Assembly (NCBI GenBank): GCA_028679035.1
Contig: JAJRCL010000194.1
Span: forward strand, 1-14,811
Reading direction: 5' to 3'
Source: Methanomicrobiales archaeon
GTDB taxonomy: Archaea; Halobacteriota; Methanomicrobia; Methanomicrobiales; JACTUA01
Length of the DNA stretch: 14,811 bases
Part shown: positions 13,362 to 14,811 of the stretch, piece after piece
How the letters are laid out: every line of letters starts with the position of its first letter
How positions within the stretch are numbered: position 1 is the first letter of the stretch
Notes under the pieces: generated by a model
Databases searched by the model: none
The model's input: only the letters and a program-made list of their open reading frames with translations
Told to the model about the DNA's origin: nothing
Made by a program: the position numbers and the translations under genes

Positions 13362-14600
13362 TCATACACGGACCGTGGGAAATATGCACTGAAGGACAGA
13401 ATCGATTTTCCAAAGATCTCCTGCGATCTGCAGGCTCTTTTCAGCGCCGAGTTCTCCATGTCGTCGTTGGTCATCAAACATTTCAAGGTCTGCAAGGATG
13501 TGCAGCACCGCCCCTTCCAGATCAAGGTCATTGTCCATGTGCTCCTGAAAAATGCGGGACAGCTTCCCTTCTGTAAGGGAGGTACCGGGGGGCTTTCCAT
13601 GAGGGTTCAGGCCCGTTGCCAGTTCCTGCAGGCGGTGCAGGATTTCGCAGGATTTTTTCAGTCCTCCGGCTGTGAAGTTCAGGCGTGACCGGTACGGCTT
13701 TCCCGCAAGGAAGAAACGGACCTCTTCAGCGGAAAATCCCTGCTTGAGCAGATCATCAAGATTGATGATATTGCCCCGGCTCTTGGACATCTTTTTACCG
13801 TCGATCAGGAGATGCCCCCCGTGGAACCAGTAATGGGCAAATTCCGTTCCGGTCAGGGACTCGATGATGGCGATGGTGTAGTCGTGATGCCGGTAGAGGT
13901 TATCCTCTCCTCCGCACGCGATATCAATCTCGGATCCCAGGCAGCTCACCACCATTCCGGGATCCTGGATGTTCCATGACGGTCTTCCCCGGCCGATTGC
14001 CGTATCCCAGTATACCGTGTCTCCTTCCCGGTATCCGTGCCAGAGTATGAAATCCCCCCGGTTCCACTGGACACCGGGATAGGTATCTTTCCGGAACCTT
14101 CGCTTTGTTTTCGGCCATCGCGACATATCGAGCCGGAAAAGTTTTCCGAATCCGGGAAATTTCAGAGGGTCAAAAAATATATCGACGTCGTACCAGTACG
14201 CAGAGCCCTGTTCAAGGAGCTGCCGGATAAGAGAAACTGCGGATTCCACAGAGGTCGATGAACGGGGATTATGCGACGGAGGCTTGATCCGGAGCCGACC
14301 GGCATCCTGGTAGAACCAGTCTGCGCCCCGGTCGATCAGTACGGAGAGTGTGATCCCCTCACGGTGTGCTGCGGCGATCGCCTTGTCCTCCACGTCGGTG
14401 AAATTCAGTACCCGTTCCACCGAATAGCCAAGGAATTCAAGGTACCGCTGAAGAACGTCCTCGAAGATGAACGTACGGAAATTCCCGATGTGCGGCCGCT
14501 GGTAGACGGACGGACCACAGGTGAACATCTTCACAACACCTTTCCGGCGGGGGACAAAGGGTTCGACTTTCCGGGAAAGGGTGGAATAAAATTTAGTCAT
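13362..14600 (-). CDS. Class I tRNA-ligase-like protein, CysRS paralogue
   Basis: This 412-residue protein aligns over its length with the catalytic part of cysteinyl-tRNA synthetase. It has FTCGPSVYQRPHIGN (26-40; HIGN replacing HIGH), FTDVEDKAI (67-75), and an intact KMSKS (270-274) followed by RGNIINLDDLL. Of the four zinc ligands that select cysteine in E. coli CysRS (Cys28, Cys209, His234, Glu238), Cys28 and His238 are kept. The Cys209 position is Asp213 (SWNIQDPGM) and the Glu238 position is Thr242 (HHDYT). The C-terminal tRNA anticodon-binding region of true CysRS (about 460 residues) is missing. It probably still adenylates a carboxylate, but perhaps not cysteine and perhaps not onto tRNA. 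A strong GAGGAG site lies 7 bases before the ATG at 14600. First gene of the operon. Confidence 0.85.
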   Translation of the reverse strand: MTKFYSTLSRKVEPFVPRRKGVVKMFTCGPSVYQRPHIGNFRTFIFEDVLQRYLEFLGYSVERVLNFTDVEDKAIAAAHREGITLSVLIDRGADWFYQDAGRLRIKPPSHNPRSSTSVESAVSLIRQLLEQGSAYWYDVDIFFDPLKFPGFGKLFRLDMSRWPKTKRRFRKDTYPGVQWNRGDFILWHGYREGDTVYWDTAIGRGRPSWNIQDPGMVVSCLGSEIDIACGGEDNLYRHHDYTIAIIESLTGTEFAHYWFHGGHLLIDGKKMSKSRGNIINLDDLLKQGFSAEEVRFFLAGKPYRSRLNFTAGGLKKSCEILHRLQELATGLNPHGKPPGTSLTEGKLSRIFQEHMDNDLDLEGAVLHILADLEMFDDQRRHGELGAEKSLQIAGDLWKIDSVLQCIFPTVRV

Positions 14601-14646
14601 CGCATCTCCTCAACGATGCCACTCGTATGCCCTCATCTGGCTTGGA

Positions 14647-14654
14647 GTTATTAA
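14647..14654 (-). promoter_or_regulatory. TATA-like element before the CysRS-like gene
   Basis: On the minus strand GTTAATAAC with a purine-rich GGAAAAG upstream flank (a BRE-like context) sits about 50 bases before the ATG. It predicts a transcription start near 14624 and a leader of about 24 bases that includes the GAGGAG ribosome binding site. This would make the CysRS-like, peroxiredoxin and endonuclease V-like genes a separate operon from the upstream partial gene. Confidence 0.4.
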
Positions 14655-14694
14655 CCTTTTCCGCAGGATCCGCCAGAATAAACCTTCAGCGTTC

Positions 14695-14811
14695 CTAAAC
14701 GTGAGAAATATCGGTATATTCAGCAACATCGGCACTGGTGGTGCAGAGGTCCCGTACCTGCAGGGAATGCACATTATCATACCCTGTCATCCGTGTCATC
14801 GTGCACATCTC
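14695..14811 (-). CDS. Partial: C-terminus of probable FMN-binding glutamate synthase-family protein
   Basis: The last 38 codons of a minus-strand gene run in from the window edge and stop at 14695. The tail (TRMTGYDNVHSLQVRDL, then a segment ending DVAEYTDISHV) resembles the C-terminus of archaeal GltB-like proteins, where a conserved helix carrying a G-x-D-x-H-x-L pattern and a DL...ITG-like ending follows the FMN barrel. That resemblance is from memory and over few residues, so the call is tentative. Only the C-terminal end is inside the window; the start lies beyond 14811. It lies 94 bases upstream of the CysRS-like gene on the same strand. Confidence 0.45.
   Translation of the reverse strand, partial: EMCTMTRMTGYDNVHSLQVRDLCTTSADVAEYTDISHV

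Noticed and set aside
13345..13413. Longer peroxiredoxin N-terminus starting at 13413
   Set aside because: The extra residues read through the end of the CysRS-like gene in another frame, lack family similarity, and have a worse ribosome binding site than the ATG at 13344.
1..14811. CRISPR arrays, tRNA genes, insertion sequences or direct repeats
   Set aside because: I scanned the sequence by eye and saw no regularly spaced repeats, no clover-leaf-like tRNA sequence and no transposase-like reading frame. A tRNAscan or repeat search was not possible here.

Overview
The window looks like a core chromosomal segment of a methanogenic archaeon of the class Methanomicrobia, most plausibly order Methanomicrobiales; the genus is not resolved. 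Archaeal markers are ribosomal proteins L44e and S27e, aIF2 alpha, Nop10, the small primase subunit with a GINS protein, archaeal Elp3, sn-glycerol-1-phosphate dehydrogenase, archaeal-type prolyl-tRNA synthetase, and the UPF0058, UPF0179 and DUF63 families. Gene density is high, many genes overlap by a few bases (ATGA junctions), and GGAG-type ribosome binding sites are common. I see no tRNA or rRNA gene, CRISPR array, insertion sequence or phage gene.

Left block (73-5874, minus strand): one long co-directional cluster reading UPF0058, Elp3, PriS, GINS, then a hairpin plus T6, then L44e, S27e, aIF2 alpha, Nop10 and a PAC2 protein. It joins tRNA wobble modification, replication priming and helicase assembly, and translation plus rRNA modification. 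Middle block (5959-9765): a divergently transcribed ADP-ribosylglycohydrolase; UPF0179 and the lipid enzyme EgsA on the minus strand; then a plus-strand operon of two membrane proteins (DUF63, SpoIIM family) leading into ProS (9779-11212).

Right block (11355-14811, minus strand): an unrecognised double zinc-ribbon protein preceded by a 15-base palindrome; then a compact operon of a CysRS-like protein, a peroxiredoxin and an endonuclease V-like protein; and at the window edge the C-terminal end of a probable FMN-binding glutamate synthase-family protein. The right block holds the least ordinary biology. The endonuclease V homologue appears to have lost all its metal-binding carboxylates. The CysRS homologue keeps its ATP-binding signatures but has lost half of the cysteine-selecting zinc site and the C-terminal tRNA-binding region. 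Both look like repurposed enzymes, and the peroxiredoxin between them is translationally coupled to the CysRS-like gene.

No intergenic gap exceeds 300 bases; the largest, 11805-12081, holds probable regulatory sequence and no credible gene.
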